DNA of 64,000 bases from Seleniivibrio woodruffii (GCF_029267515.1 NZ_JAJUIS010000001.1:492553-556552); one strand, 5' to 3'. Positions 8,131-16,141 are shown, numbered from the stretch's first letter. The notes: generated by a model not told the origin, from the letters alone. A program made the numbers and translations.

Positions 8131-9343
8131 AAGCAGTTTTGCGCTGGAAAAAAGCGATAAAAACTGTGCCGCCTGCCATAAGGAAAGGGTTGCGGGGGTG
8201 CACGGAAAGCAGAAGTGCGAAACCTGCCACGCTCCCAATAAGGAGCATTACGATAAAGCTGCGGACTTCTCCGTTTCGGCTAAGGGATGCCTTAACTGTC
8301 ATAAGGAATACTCAGGAATACTGAAAAACCCTATGGTGCACAGAAGCGCTGAAAAGGCTTATGTGAAGAAGACATACGGACGCATTGACGGACAGTTCTG
8401 GAATAAGAACTGTCAGAACTGCCATGTGCAGAGCTGTATGAACTGTCACGACGGCGGAAATCCTCACACGATAAAGAAGCCTTCGACCGACAACTGTCAG
8501 GAGTGCCACAGGGATTATTATACAGGCATAGAATACAGCGGATACGGACAGCGTGAAGACCATGAACGCTACTCAAGGGGTAAGGAGCACAAGGGGGGCA
8601 AATATGCCTCCATGCTGCCGGACGTGCACCACACCAAGGGGATGCAGTGCGGCGAATGTCACTCCATGAAGAGTCTTGCGGAGGGCAGAACCTTTTCAAA
8701 AACCTGCACCGACTGCCATGTTATGAACAAAAATTCATCCGTGGAACACTCGATACCCCAGCACAGCCGCATGGAATGTTACACATGCCACTCCGCATGG
8801 GCTAATCAGGAGTACGGCACCTTCTGGATATATTTGCAGAATACTAAATTTGCGGAGTATTTCAGATGGGTAAAGCGCCCTCACCTCGATTATGCAAAGA
8901 GCAGTCACACCAAGCAATATGCTGATTTCCCAATAGGTGTGAACGCGCGAAAAAAATATTCGCCGCTGCGCCCGCAATACATAGCTTTTGTCACTCATAT
9001 TAAGGATGACAAGGTTGTCGGCAGAGACAACGAGATGCTTTCGGCTGATTTCAGAGCTGTTTTTCCCCATACTGTGAGGCGGGAAACCGTGATGTGCGAG
9101 AGCTGCCACGCAGACGAACGCAGATTGATGCGGGAGCGGAAAGAGGACAGGCTCTATCTCACAGATAAGGACGGACTGCCTTTTGACAGTTTTTACAATT
9201 TCAAAGGGTTCAAGGTTGTGAATGGTCGATTTATAAATGATTCTGAATACAAAAGAATTGTGAACAAAAATAAGGAATATAAGAAAGCGTCCATGAAAAA
9301 ATGGCGCCAGGTGACAGACGTTGTGGAAAGTGCAGGGAAATAG
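8066..9343 (+). CDS. Decahaem c-type cytochrome
   Basis: A 425-residue periplasmic cytochrome. The start at 8066 is chosen because AAGGAGAAGG precedes it and it yields a good signal peptide (MAKSFHTTVFFLTLCISL, cut after SSFA). The open frame upstream has no export signal. Ten CxxCH motifs are present: CAACH, CETCH, CLNCH, CQNCH, CMNCH, CQECH, CGECH, CTDCH, CYTCH and CESCH. The gene begins 65 bases inside the preceding cytochrome gene, an unusually long overlap that implies coupled translation. Its C-terminal module (ECYTCHS, then PIGVN, then SCH, then FDSFYNFKG) parallels that of the preceding cytochrome. It probably relays electrons between the upstream conduit and the inner-membrane complex encoded downstream. 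Confidence 0.9.
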   Translation: MAKSFHTTVFFLTLCISLCFAESSFALEKSDKNCAACHKERVAGVHGKQKCETCHAPNKEHYDKAADFSVSAKGCLNCHKEYSGILKNPMVHRSAEKAYVKKTYGRIDGQFWNKNCQNCHVQSCMNCHDGGNPHTIKKPSTDNCQECHRDYYTGIEYSGYGQREDHERYSRGKEHKGGKYASMLPDVHHTKGMQCGECHSMKSLAEGRTFSKTCTDCHVMNKNSSVEHSIPQHSRMECYTCHSAWANQEYGTFWIYLQNTKFAEYFRWVKRPHLDYAKSSHTKQYADFPIGVNARKKYSPLRPQYIAFVTHIKDDKVVGRDNEMLSADFRAVFPHTVRRETVMCESCHADERRLMRERKEDRLYLTDKDGLPFDSFYNFKGFKVVNGRFINDSEYKRIVNKNKEYKKASMKKWRQVTDVVESAGK

Positions 9344-9489
9344 TGATGAATATGGAAACCATATTTATGTATTGGCATTTGCTATACAATACTTGAGAGT
9401 CTGATATCTTCTAATTCTTTTATATTTCGATTTAATTCAAAGTAAAATTGTATACAGTATTTTTACTTCATATTCTTTACTTATAACTA

Positions 9490-9517
9490 TTGACAAATCC
9501 ACTGGTATGTTTATTAT
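9490..9517 (+). promoter_or_regulatory. Sigma-70-type promoter for the molybdoenzyme operon
   Basis: TTGACA at 9490-9495 and TATTAT at 9512-9517 are separated by 16 bases. Transcription would start near 9524, giving a leader of about 55 bases before the oxidoreductase gene. The surrounding 230 bases are AT-rich and hold no gene. Confidence 0.5.
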
Positions 9518-9543
9518 TGTATTTAGTTCAAGCAAGATACAAA

Positions 9544-9575
9544 TGTCCCTCATCACGCAAAAATCAAGAGGGACA
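9544..9575 (+). promoter_or_regulatory. Leader hairpin that buries the ribosome binding site
   Basis: TGTCCCTC (9544-9551) and GAGGGACA (9568-9575) form a perfect 8-bp stem with a 16-base loop. The right arm contains the GAGGG ribosome binding site of the molybdoenzyme gene, whose ATG follows at 9580. Folding would block translation, so this is a plausible translational switch (heat, small RNA, protein or ligand). Confidence 0.6.
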
Positions 9576-9579
9576 CAAG

Positions 9580-11769
9580 ATGAAAAGCAAAATCTCCCGC
9601 AGGCGGTTTATACAGGGAACCCTTGCCGCTGGTGCGGCGGCGGCGACTCTGCCGTCACTCAGTCTTGTCGCAGGAGAGGTTGAGCACTCTACCCCATCCG
9701 GAATTACATACGCCCAAAACTGGTGCGAAATGTGTTTCTGGAAGTGCGGCCTCACGGCGAAGGTTGTCGATGGGAAAGTAGCGAAACTGGAAGGACAGAA
9801 GGACTGCCCCAGCAACTTCGGAAAACTTTGCGCAAAGGGCAACTCCGGCGTTTTCCAGCTTTACGACCCCGACAGATTGCAAAAGCCTCTCATCCGCACG
9901 GGTGAAAGAGGGTCAGGTCAGTTCAAAGAAGTCTCATGGGACGAAGCGATTAAGTATATCGCTGAAAAAGCGAACGCGCTTAAAGCTAAGTACGGTCCTG
10001 AAACGTTTACTCTTTTTGCCCATGGTTCCGGTGAACACTCATTTGTTGATCTTATTCATATAATGGGCTCTCCAAATATATGTATCCCTTCTTATTCCCA
10101 GTGTACTGGAAGCAGGGATATCGGCTGGGCGCTTACATACGGAAAACCTGTCGGCGGAAAAGAACCTGTGGATTCCGAGAACGCAAAATGTATCATGCTC
10201 CTCGGACGTAACATAGCGGAGGCTCTCCACGTCGGCGAGCTTCAGGATTTCATAAACGGCTGTGCAAATGGTGCTTATGTTATCTATGTTGACCCCAGAT
10301 ACAGCAAAACCGCTGCAAAATCCAACAAGTTTATGATGATCAAACCCGGAACGGACACAGCTCTGCTTCTGGCGATGATAAACTATATCCTCGTAAAAGA
10401 GATATATAACAAAGATTTCGTTGAAAACTACACTTCCGGTCTGGAGGAACTGCGCGAGCACGTCCGCCCCTATACCGTGAAATGGGCATCCGAGATAACC
10501 GAGATACCCGAAAAAGATATTATCGAAGCCGCAGAAAAACTCTGTGCGGCAGCACCCCACTGCTATATCCACCCCGGGCGCCGTCTTACCAGATACGGTA
10601 CGGACACCCAGTTTGTAAGGGCAATCGCAATTCTTAACGCTCTTATGGGCAACTGGGAACAGCCGGGCGGTATATACAGACCCGTCCCTCTGAAACTCGA
10701 CCAGCCCCATATGGTTCACGACCTTGAACGTGTTGAGGCGGACAGAGCCGACGGCGCAGGTACTGATTTCCCCATAGCGTCAACAGACCTTGGTCTTGCG
10801 AACAAAATGATGCAGGCTATCGCCGAACAGAAACACCCTCTCAAGGGGATGTTCGTTTACGGCTGCAACCCGTTCCATAACCAGGGCAGTACGGAGACCG
10901 TGGAAAAGGCTATCAAGGCGAGCGAGCTTATCGTAACCTGTGAGATATACATGACGGATACCGCATGGTATTCAGATGTTGTTCTGCCGGAATCCACATA
11001 TCTGGAAAGGTATGACCCTATAATCATCACATCGAGAAAGAGCGGTTACATCCAGTATCGCGAACCCGCAGTCAAGCCTCTGTACGACACTCTGGGCGGT
11101 TGGGAAATTGCGGCGCGGCTTTCAAAAGCAATGGGCTATGAAAACCATTTCATGGATGTACGCGAGTATAATAAAGAGTTTCTTGACTCCATCGGTCTCA
11201 CAGAGGCAAACATGAAGAAACACGGATGCCTCGTTGGTGCAGAGGGAGACCCCTTCCCTGTGGCTTCCGGCGCTGAACCTGAGTTCCACACGCCATCCGG
11301 CAAAGCGGAGCTTTTCAGCAGCATGATGAGCGATCTGGGTTACGAGGCTCTGCCCTCTTATGAAGCGCCTCCCATGCCCAAAGGAGATGAGTTCAGGCTT
11401 CTGTTCGGTCGTCTCAGCTTCCACACCCACGCCAGAACACAGAACAACGCTTGGCTGCTTGCCCTGCACCATTCTCAGGTTGAGCTGTGGATAAACAGCG
11501 AGCGCGCGAAGAACCTCGGCATTAAAAACGGCGACGACGTTTGCATTGTCAAAGGTGAAAAGAAGAGCAATCCGTGCAAGGCAAAGGTTGTGGACTATAT
11601 CCACAGAGACGCCATATTCATTCCCCATGGCTTCGGTTCCGTAAGCAAGATGCTGACCAGAGTGGTTGGTGTGGGCGCGCGAGACTCCGATTTCACATCG
11701 GACGTGACAGACCCCGTCAGCGGCTCGGCAGGCTTCCATAACGGATTCGTCAAAGTTGTAAAGGCATAA
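9580..11769 (+). CDS. Molybdopterin oxidoreductase, PsrA/PhsA/SrrA family, Tat-exported
   Basis: A 729-residue catalytic subunit of the DMSO reductase superfamily. The start at 9580 gives a twin-arginine signal, SRRRFIQGTLAAGAAAA. A [4Fe-4S] site follows (Cys49, Cys52, Cys56 and Cys84), and the molybdenum ligand is probably Cys175 in SYSQCTGSRD, the position expected for polysulfide, thiosulfate, arsenate and selenite reductases. The length fits PsrA/PhsA (about 750). With the FeS and NrfD-type subunits downstream it forms a periplasm-facing membrane complex that exchanges electrons with quinone. Polysulfide, thiosulfate or selenite reduction are the leading options. The rhodanese and Ext-like genes nearby favour sulfur or selenium chemistry. 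No TorD-type chaperone gene is seen in the locus. Confidence 0.9.
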   Translation: MKSKISRRRFIQGTLAAGAAAATLPSLSLVAGEVEHSTPSGITYAQNWCEMCFWKCGLTAKVVDGKVAKLEGQKDCPSNFGKLCAKGNSGVFQLYDPDRLQKPLIRTGERGSGQFKEVSWDEAIKYIAEKANALKAKYGPETFTLFAHGSGEHSFVDLIHIMGSPNICIPSYSQCTGSRDIGWALTYGKPVGGKEPVDSENAKCIMLLGRNIAEALHVGELQDFINGCANGAYVIYVDPRYSKTAAKSNKFMMIKPGTDTALLLAMINYILVKEIYNKDFVENYTSGLEELREHVRPYTVKWASEITEIPEKDIIEAAEKLCAAAPHCYIHPGRRLTRYGTDTQFVRAIAILNALMGNWEQPGGIYRPVPLKLDQPHMVHDLERVEADRADGAGTDFPIASTDLGLANKMMQAIAEQKHPLKGMFVYGCNPFHNQGSTETVEKAIKASELIVTCEIYMTDTAWYSDVVLPESTYLERYDPIIITSRKSGYIQYREPAVKPLYDTLGGWEIAARLSKAMGYENHFMDVREYNKEFLDSIGLTEANMKKHGCLVGAEGDPFPVASGAEPEFHTPSGKAELFSSMMSDLGYEALPSYEAPPMPKGDEFRLLFGRLSFHTHARTQNNAWLLALHHSQVELWINSERAKNLGIKNGDDVCIVKGEKKSNPCKAKVVDYIHRDAIFIPHGFGSVSKMLTRVVGVGARDSDFTSDVTDPVSGSAGFHNGFVKVVKA

Positions 11770-11782
11770 GGGGGATGCAAAG

Positions 11783-12346
11783 ATGAAAAAGAAATACGCA
11801 ATGGCATATATTGTTGACCGCTGTGTAGACTGCAAGGCTTGTATGGTGGCGTGTAAAGCGGAATGGCATGTTCCGGACGAAGATTTCCGCACCCACATAG
11901 ACACGGGCAAAAGCCCCGACTACACGGACAAGCTGAGGCTGCACTTCCTTCCCCACCAGTGCAACCACTGCGACGATGCGCCCTGTGTCACCGTATGCCC
12001 CACAAAGGCAAGCTATAAAAGGGAAGACGGCATAGTGTCCATCAATCAGAAGATATGCGTCGGTTGTAAATATTGTATAGTATCGTGTCCTTACGACGCG
12101 AGATTCTTTAACCACGAACTAGGCGTGGCGGAGAAATGCACTTTCTGCCTGCCCAGAATAGCTGAAGGACTTGCCCCCGCATGTGTTACAACCTGCCCCG
12201 GCAACGTCAGGGTCTTCGGGGACGTTAACGACCCCAAGAGCGAAATATCCGCTCTGCTGAGAGATGCCGCGGAGAAACACTATAAGGTGTGGAAACTGCG
12301 TCAGGACCTCGGCACAGAGCCGAATATCTATTACGTGCAGAAGTAG
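11783..12346 (+). CDS. Four-cluster ferredoxin subunit, PsrB/NrfC/PhsB type
   Basis: A 187-residue electron-transfer subunit. Four [4Fe-4S] binding groups are visible: CVDCKACMVAC, CNHCDDAPCVTVC, CVGCKYCIVSC and CTFCLPR with a later CVTTC. There is no signal peptide of its own, as expected for a subunit carried across the membrane with the Tat-exported catalytic protein. It begins 13 bases after the oxidoreductase with GGGGGATG as ribosome binding site and ends ten bases before the NrfD-type subunit. It passes electrons between the membrane quinone site and the molybdenum subunit. Confidence 0.93.
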   Translation: MKKKYAMAYIVDRCVDCKACMVACKAEWHVPDEDFRTHIDTGKSPDYTDKLRLHFLPHQCNHCDDAPCVTVCPTKASYKREDGIVSINQKICVGCKYCIVSCPYDARFFNHELGVAEKCTFCLPRIAEGLAPACVTTCPGNVRVFGDVNDPKSEISALLRDAAEKHYKVWKLRQDLGTEPNIYYVQK

Positions 12347-12355
12347 GAGGGCGGT

Positions 12356-13285
12356 ATGGTTTTTCAGGAAGCATTTGAATGGTATATCGCCGTTTATCTT
12401 TTCCTCGCCGGAGTCGGCGCGGGTTCGATAGTTGCGGCTGTATTGGCGGATATGTATGACAGAGAGAAATATATTTCGTTTATAAAATCGGCGAGCGTGA
12501 TAGGTATGCCGCTGGTTGCGATAGGTATATTCTTTCTGTACATAGACCTCGGACAGGGTATGTGGAAGCCGTGGCTGCTCATCCTTCTGTTCGTCAACCC
12601 CACGTCGGCTATATCATGGGGTACGGGTATACTGACACTTTTCATAATTTTTTCGATGCTGTACGCGATGTACAACCTCGGACTTTCAAGACTGCTGCGC
12701 TTCATGGGCGGCTGGCTGCCTAAGCTCGTTGACGGTATGGGAAGCAGCAAATGGATAAAATGGATGCTTATCCTCACGGGGATATGTACTGCAGGGTACA
12801 CGGCGGTTCTGCTCGGTGTTCTTAGGGCAATCCCCTTCTGGCACCAGACGTCTCTGCCTATCCTGTTCATAATCTCCGCGACATCCACAGGTATCTCAGG
12901 AGCTATGATAGTGCGCGAGCTGGCTTTCAAAACGGAAGACAGTATGCACAAGATAGAGACTACCCACTTTTATCTGATAGTGCTTGAGATTCTTCTTCTG
13001 TTCGGCATGTTCCTCATCGCCATGCAGGGCGTGCCGGAGATGCAGTATTCCGCAAAGAGCCTTCTCAGCGGCAAATTTGCCATCGAGTTCTGGGCTGTGC
13101 TTGTGTTTCTCGGTCTGCTTGTTCCGGCTGTCGTTTTCGGCCTAGGCGAAAGCGGAAAGATGCACGTTACAGGCGGAAAACTGATCTTTTTCGAGGCTTT
13201 GGTACTTCTGGGAGGCTATTTCCTGCGTTTCCTTATAGTCCACGCAGGGGTTTATACCCAGAAGTTTACGGACTATATCCAGTAG
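12356..13285 (+). CDS. NrfD/PsrC-type quinone-interacting membrane subunit
   Basis: A 309-residue integral membrane protein with eight or so transmembrane segments, of the NrfD/PsrC family that anchors molybdoenzyme complexes and binds menaquinone. The N-terminal FEWYIAVYLFLAGVGAGS is characteristic of the family. It starts ten bases after the ferredoxin subunit with GGAGGGCGG, so the three genes form one operon ending at a strong terminator. The complex is therefore of the PsrABC/PhsABC layout, oriented so that the active site faces the periplasm. Confidence 0.93.
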   Translation: MVFQEAFEWYIAVYLFLAGVGAGSIVAAVLADMYDREKYISFIKSASVIGMPLVAIGIFFLYIDLGQGMWKPWLLILLFVNPTSAISWGTGILTLFIIFSMLYAMYNLGLSRLLRFMGGWLPKLVDGMGSSKWIKWMLILTGICTAGYTAVLLGVLRAIPFWHQTSLPILFIISATSTGISGAMIVRELAFKTEDSMHKIETTHFYLIVLEILLLFGMFLIAMQGVPEMQYSAKSLLSGKFAIEFWAVLVFLGLLVPAVVFGLGESGKMHVTGGKLIFFEALVLLGGYFLRFLIVHAGVYTQKFTDYIQ

Positions 13286-13298
13286 GTTTTTACGGCGG

Positions 13299-13328
13299 AC
13301 GGGAGTCTTCAAAAAGGCTCCCGTTTTT
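13299..13328 (+). terminator. Rho-independent terminator after the PsrABC-like operon
   Basis: ACGGGAGTCTT pairs with AAGGCTCCCGT (one G-T pair) and is followed by a run of T. It closes the molybdoenzyme operon and separates it from the Rieske gene 43 bases later. Confidence 0.85.
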
Positions 13329-13371
13329 CAATTATTTATATTATGATATTCAAAAAATCAGAGGTTCTTTC

Positions 13372-13788
13372 ATGCCCCTTGCTGAAAGCGTCACCAGGCG
13401 CGGTTTCATCAAAAAACTGTCCGTTTTCATAGGCGGAGCATTTGCGGCTTTCGGTCTGTACAGGTTTCTGACCCCCGATGTTGAGGGCGGTGACGTTATT
13501 TTAAGCATCGAAAGCGCGAAGGTGCCCGAAGGCGGCGCGCTGATATTTTCGGACAAACAGACCGCCGTGATGAAGCTGGACGGAAAGATAACCGCTATGT
13601 CTCTGACCTGCACCCATCTGGGCTGTACCGTTGCGCTGGACGGAGACAGATTCGCATGTCCGTGCCACGGCAGTATTTTTGCACTTAACGGCGATGTTAT
13701 CAAAGGACCTGCGGTGAAAAGACTTGCGGTGTTCGCCGCAGAGGAGAAGGACGGCAAGGTAACGGTCTACCGCAGGAGCGCGGTATGA
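13372..13788 (+). CDS. Rieske [2Fe-2S] protein (ExtO-like)
   Basis: A 138-residue Rieske iron-sulfur protein. A twin-arginine N-terminus (TRRGFIKK) is followed by one transmembrane helix that probably stays as an anchor. The cluster ligands are in CTHLGC (Cys80, His82) and CPCHGS (Cys96 or Cys98, His99), with the extra Cys85 that forms the usual disulfide. It overlaps the cytochrome b gene by four bases. With that gene and the following tetrahaem cytochrome it makes a compact bc-type quinol complex. From memory, the Geobacter selenite/tellurite operon encodes a similar iron-sulfur subunit (ExtO) and b-type cytochrome (ExtP), which fits the neighbourhood. Confidence 0.92.
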   Translation: MPLAESVTRRGFIKKLSVFIGGAFAAFGLYRFLTPDVEGGDVILSIESAKVPEGGALIFSDKQTAVMKLDGKITAMSLTCTHLGCTVALDGDRFACPCHGSIFALNGDVIKGPAVKRLAVFAAEEKDGKVTVYRRSAV

Positions 13789-14813
13789 TATCCCGCTTTT
13801 TTGCCCACCTCTTCCCCGTAACGTTTAATAAAGACACCCTGCTTTTCCGTAAAACAGGGTATCTCGGTATAATATGCACCGCCCTGTTCGTTCTGCTTGG
13901 GCTGACGGGCGTGCTGCTTTTGTTTTACTATTCCCCCGAAACTACGGCAGCATACAGTTCCGTCATGTTTCTTGAAGAGCACGTCGCTGGCGGAGCCTTT
14001 ATCCGGTCGCTCCACCGCATGTGTTCCCACATGCTTTTGGTTTTTGCTGCACTGCACCTGTTAAGAACAGTGTTTACAGGTGTTTATGCCGCGCGGAAAA
14101 AGAACTGGCAGCTTGGTTATATAGTATTCGGGCTTATAGTTTTCGAGGCTTATACAGGATATCTTATGCCTATGGATCAGCTCTCCTTCTGGGCAACCAA
14201 AACAGGCATGGAACTGATGAACACCCTGCCCGCAGGCGTTTTTCTTAAAAATCTGCTGATGCCTGACGACGTTGGCGGGCGGCTCACCCTTCTGCGCTTT
14301 TTCGCTCTGCATATAGTCTTTCTGCCGACCATCACGCTGACGCTGCTGTCGGCGCATCTTTATAATATCCGCAGGGACGGCGGACTTGTGCCAATGCTTG
14401 AGCCTGAAAAGGTGAAATCCCGCGAACAGCTCGTGCGGTTTTCTCTTATCATATCGTTTGCCGCAGTTGCTGCCGCTATCCTGCTTTCTGTGATATTCAA
14501 AAGCCCGCTGGAACTTCCGGCTGATCCCGCTTCGCCGCCGAACCCCGCAAAAAGTGCATGGTTCCTGCTGTGGATTCAGGAAGTTGTGAGCTGGCGCGCT
14601 TCGCTGTTCAACGCCGTTGCCGTGGTTTTTATACTCTGCTATTTTCTTCCGTCTTTTAATAAAGAGCATACTGAACGCGCCGTCTGGTTCGGCAGAAGCG
14701 GAAAACCCGTGTGGGTGTCCATGCTTGTGTTAACGGTGTTTATACTTGTGCTGACAATAATTGCAGTATATTTCAGGGGGGCGAATTGGGAGCTCGTGCC
14801 TTTTTATTACTGA
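13785..14813 (+). CDS. Cytochrome b membrane subunit of a bc-type complex (ExtP-like)
   Basis: A 342-residue membrane protein of the cytochrome b family with about eight helices. Paired haem ligands are visible in SLHRMCSHMLLVFAALHLLR on one helix and in ALHIVFLPTITLTLLSAHLYN on the other, the expected two His on each helix for two b haems. A four-helix b6-like part followed by further helices makes it a fused, split-type cytochrome b. It overlaps both neighbours (4 bases with the Rieske gene, 28 bases with the tetrahaem cytochrome), so the three subunits are made together. It probably oxidises menaquinol and feeds the multihaem cytochromes, or works in reverse. Confidence 0.9.
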   Translation: MISRFFAHLFPVTFNKDTLLFRKTGYLGIICTALFVLLGLTGVLLLFYYSPETTAAYSSVMFLEEHVAGGAFIRSLHRMCSHMLLVFAALHLLRTVFTGVYAARKKNWQLGYIVFGLIVFEAYTGYLMPMDQLSFWATKTGMELMNTLPAGVFLKNLLMPDDVGGRLTLLRFFALHIVFLPTITLTLLSAHLYNIRRDGGLVPMLEPEKVKSREQLVRFSLIISFAAVAAAILLSVIFKSPLELPADPASPPNPAKSAWFLLWIQEVVSWRASLFNAVAVVFILCYFLPSFNKEHTERAVWFGRSGKPVWVSMLVLTVFILVLTIIAVYFRGANWELVPFYY

Positions 14814-15544
14814 TATTTCTGATGTCCGCCGCGGAGGTTTTCGCGTGTGTGAAATGCCATGAGCCGCACTATACTGAGGTAGGTACCTGTTCGGCGTGCC
14901 ACAGAGGCGAGATGCGCTCATCCCGCGAAAACGTCGCCCATGCAGGGCTGATAACTGCGAAATACTCGTCATTTTATACGGATAAAAAATCGGTTTCCGC
15001 AGGCGAAAAGATAGTGTCTGATTCAGCCTGCCGCAGATGCCACGCCATAGGTGCGGAGGGCGGAACAGCCGCCGCAGACCTTAACGCGTCCGCCATGAAA
15101 TACACTGGCGAATATCTGGACGATAAACTGAAAAACGTTAACGAATATATGCCCGATTTCCACTTTAACGATGGGGAGAGGCGGCTTGTGATACTCTATC
15201 TGTTGAACGCCGCATCGAAACAGCCGAAAAAGGCGAACGAGCCGTATGTCGCGTATATCACGCCCGCGAAAAAAGGAGCGTTTGAAAAGCATTGCGGCGG
15301 CTGTCACAGAATGATAACCAGAAGCGGCGGCGGAAAAGGGACGGGTATTGAGGGGGCTAACCTTTCCGGTCTGCTCACTAAATATTTTGTACCGTCCGTA
15401 CTGCCTGCGGGCGAAAAAAACTGGACGGAAAAGCGCCTGCGGGAGTGGATAAAGAACCCCAGAAGCGTTAATAAACTGGCTGTGATGCCCCCCGTGCGCA
15501 TCACGGATGCCGAACTGGACAAAGTTATAAAAGAGATAAAATGA
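14786..15544 (+). CDS. Tetrahaem c-type cytochrome of the bc-type complex
   Basis: A 252-residue exported cytochrome with CVKCH, CSACH, CRRCH and CGGCH. I place the start at the TTG at 14786: AGGGGGG lies just before it and the product then has a good signal peptide (GARAFLLLIFLMSAAEVFA). The longer open frame inside the cytochrome b gene has no signal peptide. The gene overlaps cytochrome b by 28 bases. The C-terminal half looks like a class I cytochrome c fold (CGGCH, then a late Met in AVMPP as possible axial ligand). It is the natural electron acceptor for the Rieske/cytochrome b pair and closes the respiratory locus. Confidence 0.85.
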   Translation: MGARAFLLLIFLMSAAEVFACVKCHEPHYTEVGTCSACHRGEMRSSRENVAHAGLITAKYSSFYTDKKSVSAGEKIVSDSACRRCHAIGAEGGTAAADLNASAMKYTGEYLDDKLKNVNEYMPDFHFNDGERRLVILYLLNAASKQPKKANEPYVAYITPAKKGAFEKHCGGCHRMITRSGGGKGTGIEGANLSGLLTKYFVPSVLPAGEKNWTEKRLREWIKNPRSVNKLAVMPPVRITDAELDKVIKEIK

Positions 15545-15567
15545 AAGATAGCCTTACTCAGCATATG

Positions 15568-15585
15568 TGTATTACATATAATACA
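15568..15585. promoter_or_regulatory. Operator palindrome of the first relBE-type module
   Basis: TGTATTA-CATA-TAATACA, 7-bp perfect arms, lies 17 bases before the antitoxin start. The same sequence precedes the second copy of the module at 43931-43948. Ribbon-helix-helix antitoxins autoregulate by binding such palindromes, so this is the likely operator. Confidence 0.65.
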
Positions 15586-15601
15586 GGCATGAGGTGAAAA
15601 T

Positions 15602-15820
15602 ATGCTGACCGTAAGGTTGCCGGATGAAATAGATAACAGACTCACTGCCCTTGCAGAGCAGACAGGCAGACCCAAAAGTTACTATGTTCGTGAAGCGCTG
15701 GAAAACTATCCGGAAGACATTGAAGACATCTATACTGCTGAGACAGTTTATCGCAGAGTATTGGAAAGCAAAGAGGATGTTTCAGCTTTGGAAGAGGTTG
15801 AGAAGCGCCTTGGCTTATAA
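15602..15820 (+). CDS. Ribbon-helix-helix antitoxin of a RelBE-type module (copy 1)
   Basis: A 72-residue antitoxin. The first 45 residues form a ribbon-helix-helix DNA-binding domain (MLTVRLPDEIDNRLTALAE, then KSYYVREALENY), and the acidic C-terminal part would wrap the toxin. It is almost identical to the antitoxin at 43696-43914, with changes such as ENYPEDIEDIY for ENYLEDLEDLY. It ends within the start of the toxin reading frame. Its partner toxin is broken by a stop codon, so it may persist as an autonomous repressor or as an anti-addiction factor for the intact copy in the island. Confidence 0.88.
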   Translation: MLTVRLPDEIDNRLTALAEQTGRPKSYYVREALENYPEDIEDIYTAETVYRRVLESKEDVSALEEVEKRLGL

Positions 15821-16076
15821 AATCAAGCTGACCGTAACAGCAGAAAAAGAACTTGCAAAGCTGGACAAGCAAGTTATTGTCAGGATAATTAAATTCCTGC
15901 GAGAACGTCTTTCTGTTTCAGATAACCCAAAATCTTTAGGAAAGCAGCTGGCAGGTTCAATGTGTCAGTTCTGTCGTTACTGAGTCGGGGATTATCGTAT
16001 CATATGTGATATTCAGGATGATGAGCTTATAGTTCTTGCCCTTCGCATTGCTCACAGGAAAGAAGTACTCAAATAG
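15798..16076 (+). pseudogene. RelE-family toxin broken by a nonsense codon (copy 1)
   Basis: The frame encodes a RelE/ParE-fold mRNA interferase almost identical to the intact toxin at 43437-43718. At codon 62 (15981-15983) it has TGA where the intact copy has AGA (Arg), and the preceding Trp is Cys here. The frame continues without further damage after the stop (VGDYRIICDIQDDEL and so on) to a normal end. The stop removes the C-terminal third, which holds the conserved basic and core strands, so the product should be inactive. The start is TTG at 15798 by comparison with the intact copy; a second TTG lies four codons later. Confidence 0.88.
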
Positions 16077-16089
16077 ATTTACAAATGAA

Positions 16090-16115
16090 AAGAGGCGGTC
16101 GCCTGACCGCCTCTT
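16090..16115 (-). terminator. Terminator of the rbsDACB operon
   Basis: AAGAGGCGGTC / GACCGCCTCTT, an 11-bp stem with a 4-base loop. On the minus strand it is followed by TTTTCATTT, so it ends the ribose operon. On the plus strand it could also stop readthrough from the toxin-antitoxin module. Confidence 0.85.
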
Positions 16116-16141
16116 AAAAGTATGGTGTTTGCAATACCTTA

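Noticed and set aside
9349..9365. Hairpin AATATGG-AAA-CCATATT after the decahaem cytochrome as terminator
   Set aside because: The stem is AT-rich and there is no run of T after it, so termination here is not supported.
15981..15983. TGA in the toxin frame read as selenocysteine
   Set aside because: The intact copy has AGA (Arg) here, and RelE-type toxins do not use selenocysteine. I see no SECIS-like hairpin just after the codon. A nonsense mutation is the simple explanation.
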